The position numbers and the translations under genes are program-made. A stretch of 64,000 nucleotides of DNA from Cardiocondyla obscurior (Eukaryota > Arthropoda > Insecta > Hymenoptera > Formicidae), in assembly GCF_019399895.1 (NCBI RefSeq), contig NC_091864.1, positions 2,706,001 through 2,770,000 on the forward strand, written 5' to 3'. Of this stretch, positions 59,947 to 64,000 are shown one piece after another. Positions within the stretch are counted from its first letter, which is position 1. The number at the start of each line of letters is the position of its first letter. The notes beneath the pieces were generated by a model. That model worked only from the letters and a program-made list of their open reading frames with translations, searched no databases and was not told the DNA's origin.

Positions 59947-62900
59947 TGAAAAATTTCACTTTACAATTTTTAATAAATGACAAACATTTCGCAAATGCTA
60001 GATACTAGTGTAATCTAAATACAAGCATCTTATACTTTGTTGAACAAAGAATTAATTTAAATTTCTAATTACAAAATCGGAGATCTACAAATAAACTGAT
60101 TTATTACAAAGTTGTACATGGATACAAGGTGGCGTGTTTCTTTCTTATTTTATAAAAAGGACCGATCGTCCCGTCTGTTGCACAACATTTCGGCCAAAAA
60201 TTTAAAAAAAATGTTTCGGCCAACCGAGAACTGACGAGATTATCGCCGATTCGAGCACTAAATAATAATATTAATATTAATATCCCCTATAAATGTACAC
60301 AATATATAATATTCCTAATTATACACAATGATTGGAATTATTTTCTACATATATATACAAATGCACTGTATGTGTGTAATAATAACCATGATGCGAGATA
60401 ATAATTTCATATATGTATATATAATATGTGTGTGTGTGTGTAATATAGATTTTTTTTTATCGTAAAGTCCAATCGTATTTTATCAATCGTTTCTTGATTT
60501 CTTTTAGTTTACTCTTGTTATTATTTCATTTTTTTTACTCATAAGAGTTACGTAGGAAAGACGAATAAATTTCTTCATCAACATAATATATTAATTATAT
60601 ATAGCAATTATTGTTAATGTATAGTTAGAGTTTCGCGATTAATATTTGCACAAATAAGAAATCAATCTCTCTCTATATATATACACACACGTTTGAAGAT
60701 ATTTATACATACATATAATAAAAAAAAACATTTCTCGCTAAATACATTGGTCAGTCTCACAATCATTATTATTAATTGTTATGCGAAATCTTTGCTCAAG
60801 TCTTTCACAAAAGCTTGAATTTTTAAAATTTGTAAAAAATCTCGACAATCGGAAGATATTTCTAAATAGAGAATATGCCAAAGCCGTCTCTTATAATGTA
60901 CGTAGAAATGTTACAAAATGGTATGCATAAAATTCCTAAAACTTTTATTCTATTATCTTCCTTAACTTTTCGAGAACTTCAATACAATTTAACCCAATAT
61001 TACAAGACATCAAAAATAAATTTACAGATTAAAATTCAATTATGCAAGTTCTCCGAAGATGTAAAAACCAATGGTACATAAATGCTTGACATTTTACAAT
61101 GAAGTTCCAAATATAAATGTAATTGTTAATCGTTAAACTGCTTTTTATAAAAAACAAACTGTAAAAATTCTTTTCTATTATAAAAAATTATATTACTCAA
61201 TCATTATACGATTTAAAAAACGATTTAAAAAATTTTAATGTCTCAGTATATGATTCCAATTTTTAGTACATTTTTATTTTATTGAAAGGTGATTTTCTTA
61301 TTCCAATAACTTGATCATTTGCTCCGTTTAGTCGTTTCTGCGATATTACGTATACATAATTTTACAGTTTTGTTTTTTATATGTTCGTATGTTTTGTTTT
61401 ATTTATTCTATTGTAAATCTTTATATTATGTACTTGGATATATTTATACAGTGTCATATATCTTTATGTATACATATATATTCTCTGATAAATAAAATTT
61501 GAATTTACAATCTAATCGTTTTTCATCATTCTCTAAAACTCGAGTATTTTCTTAAATATAGTTGAATGTTTTACTGTTATATTGATACGCCATTTATCAC
61601 ACCACATTTGAACGTGTGAAAACGTTTTGCGCGATTTTTTTAAATTTAATATCGTTGATAAAATTTCTTGAATAAATATTAATATATTAACTAACAATTA
61701 ATATCAATTAATTAATATGTTTAAGAGTTATTAACATCTTAATGGTGCTAATATTAATTAATTGATTTCAATTTAATAGTTAACATTAATAATTGATACT
61801 AAGTGATCACTTAAGGACATGAGAAATAAATAATCTTCGATATATTGCCAGTCATTGCAATTTTCATTATGTTTAATTGATAACTGCATTTATTTTCTGG
61901 CAGTGTTAAAAAAATCACGAAGTAAAGATCATTGATCCATATAAAAATATATGTGCATACAATATACGTATAAATTTACATAAAAAAAAAGAAGAGAATA
62001 TTATGTTTAATAGCGAAACTAAGTCGACTTATTTAATAAATAAATAAAAGAAATTTTTGTTTTGTATAATCTAGACGGAATCATATTCGCTTTCTCGGTT
62101 TTGACAAGCTTATTAGCTTTATAAATATATTAAATGTTAAATTCTCTCATTTTAAATATAAATTTATATTTAAATATTTATAACAAATTTTTAACCTTTA
62201 AAAGATCAAAATTTAGATTTTACTCATGTATATGTGAATACACATGCTATATGTATACTTATAACAGAAATTTAATAAGTAAAAGTCTAATGATTCACAT
62301 ATGAGCCACTCTTCTAACGATTAATGCTAATATTAATTTAAATATAAATTTATATCTTTTTTGCTATATGATCCAGCCTCGATCATCGTATATATTAATT
62401 ATGATAAATCTTAATAAAATAAGAAAATAATAATTATCAGTATTATATCTCACAATAAAGAGAAATGATAGAGATCATACAAGAAATATACAAATGTGAT
62501 TTATCGCAGGAAAAGGCAATAAGTTAGGTAGCGTTATCCTTTGATAGATCACTTTTCGATGTTTGATTATGAAAAAACTGTTATCGCTTCCTGTTACGTT
62601 ATATACGATTGTCGGTGAGCTTTTGCAAATCCGGTGGGCAATTTAAACGAGCGTTTCCCCCCTCCCCTTAATTTTGTCGATAGTATTTTGCGATTCAACA
62701 GTGGATCTATAAATTTTAAATGAAAAACTATAATTATAAATAATTTTGAATAATTTTCGACAATTATATATAATTTCAGTTTAACATCTATTCATATCTT
62801 TTAATTTTAAATCTCAATGTACAATTTAAGTTTAAAACAAAAATATTATTTTACATTCACCACAGTAATCGCAAAATTTCAATAATTTTGATTTTTGTAC

Positions 62901-63888
62901 TAGAAAGAATTTTACGAGTAGCTCTAGACTTCGATCCTTTTTAGATAATATAGAAAATAATGACTCGCTTAGTGCTGGACGGGTTCGACAGTATCTATTG
63001 CACATTTCATACTATTCCATTATGTCAGATCCAACTTTTAAGCCAAGAGTCATTACATTTTCATTCTTTTTTTAAATAATGATTTATAAATCCGTGATTC
63101 GTTGTTGTATCTAGGTAATGAAAAAATACAATACATTTGTTAGTACTTAGATATTTTATATCATTAAATATGCGATTTTTTAAATGTATTTTAAAAAATA
63201 ATCATGTAAGACGAAATTTGTACATGCATATTAAAATGTTAGTAATTGCACGGATGTATAAATCCTTTTAGTAAATCTTGTATCGATCATTATTTTTTCC
63301 AAAAGCTACACGAAATTTATCAAATGGTCGTTTTCCTTTTTTTTTACTTTTTCTTTTTGTGCGTATAGTAAAAACAAAAACAAAAATTCTGAAAACAACC
63401 CCACGATCACAGTTGCGGTTTGCTTTCAGCAGGTACTCGGCTTGTACATATTTTTAGCCCGTTTTTCCTTCGTGTTTAGCGCTAAAGAGAAGAGTTTAAA
63501 ATAGTTGAACAATTTATACCAATCATTTCCGATTACTTTTTTTTTATCTCAATCCAATAAGAAGTTATATCTCTCAATTTTTATATGGGCTCAAATATTC
63601 TTTATTATTTATAAATTTTACAATTGATTTGGAATCAGTCTTTTACTTCTATTACAGAAAAATCGATTTTAAATTGATCCATCAACGAGACAACAGTCGT
63701 GAACGTCCCATATAAAATGAGAATTGAACAAACTTTGCGCTAAACATGCAATCAAAGCATGCCCATCTATCTTTGTTAACTAGGAACTAACAGTTTTTTT
63801 TTTTACTTACTTATTCTCCTGTTTATCTTTTCTTTTACTTCTATAGAAATGTTTTTATATTGTATAAGTATCATATTCTCTAAAATTA
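59947..63888. other. Long AT-rich non-coding stretch, probable 3'UTR of a minus-strand gene
   Basis: About 3.9 kb between HDHD3 and a terminal coding exon at 63889-63977, without any coding exon I can support. It is AT-rich, with small GT and TA microsatellites (about 60427-60441, 60676-60690). Part is probably the long 3'UTR of the minus-strand gene whose stop codon is at 63891..63889, and part is HDHD3 upstream sequence. The 68-codon ORF at 60875-61081 is not protein-like. Confidence 0.45.
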
Positions 63889-63977
63889 TCAAACAAAGAT
63901 TCTCTGGTCCAGTTTGCCAATCTGATTGCCACTTTTAATTCTTCTATCTAGATCTTCCATTTTTCCACTAATACTGT
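63889..63977 (-). CDS. Terminal coding exon of an unrecognised gene
   Basis: Minus-strand exon after a pyrimidine-rich TTTAG acceptor. It reads DSISGKMEDLDRRIKSG then NQIGKLDQRIFV to a TGA stop at 63891..63889. It begins with two bases completing a codon from an exon beyond the window. The sequence is charged and helical, coiled-coil-like. The family cannot be told from 29 residues. A long 3'UTR probably follows. Confidence 0.55.
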
Positions 63978-64000
63978 CTAAATACAGACTAAAACAGACA

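Noticed and set aside
1..64000. tRNA, rRNA, CRISPR arrays, operons or viral genes
   Set aside because: None seen. Genes are intron-containing and monocistronic, and I found no cloverleaf-type or rRNA-like segment by eye.

Overview
The window is eukaryotic, an AT-rich insect nuclear genome. Genes are split into many short exons by GT-AG introns that are mostly well under 1.5 kb, promoters are GC/CpG-richer than their surroundings, and all recognisable proteins are animal. Gene content (a FIRRM/C1orf112 orthologue, nurim, LRSAM1, laminin gamma, HDHD3), AT-rich introns and TTAGG/GGTTAG-like tracts fit Hymenoptera, probably an ant. That assignment is inference, because no species marker was available to compare.

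Layout, left to right. (1) 1-600, minus: the 5' end of a sigma-class glutathione S-transferase (12 codons, 5'UTR intron, TATA promoter). (2) 1052-2253, plus: nurim. (3) 2416-3763, minus: unrecognised candidate exons, partly inside the first intron of the next gene. (4) 3155-9698, plus: a 1357-residue chaoptin/artichoke-type LRR receptor-like membrane protein. (5) 11242-14581, minus: a 794-residue single-pass adaptor with about 19 Yxx[VILM] motifs, resembling PAG/Cbp. (6) 15713-20234, minus: FIRRM/C1orf112 (854 residues). (7) 22442-27450, plus: an unrecognised, largely disordered protein with a compact conserved-looking C-terminus. (8) 28734-33187, plus: the E3 ligase LRSAM1. (9) 34494-34889, minus: POLE3/Chrac-14. 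(10) 35970-38086, plus: gamma-SNAP. (11) 39850-46430, plus: syntaxin 6. (12) 48215-57450, minus: laminin gamma (LanB2). (13) 58799-59674, minus: HDHD3/Reg-2-like HAD phosphatase. (14) 63889-63977, minus: the last coding exon of a gene running off the window.

These are unrelated neighbouring loci, not an operon or cluster. Gamma-SNAP and syntaxin 6 both serve SNARE-mediated membrane fusion. POLE3 and FIRRM both serve genome maintenance. LRSAM1 acts in endosomal sorting and ubiquitination. I see no reason to think these proximities are functional.

Exon models were built by hand from splice sites and reading phase. For ten genes the summed exons give an integral open frame of the expected family length (nurim 251, LRR 1357, adaptor 794, FIRRM 854, LRSAM1 about 705, POLE3 131, gamma-SNAP 345, syntaxin 6 266, LanB2 1620, HDHD3 249 residues). 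The most interesting items are a U12-type AT-AC intron in syntaxin 6, a phase-compatible internal first exon with a signal peptide in LanB2, the tyrosine-motif adaptor, several GC-AG introns, and a TIR element family in syntaxin 6 introns.
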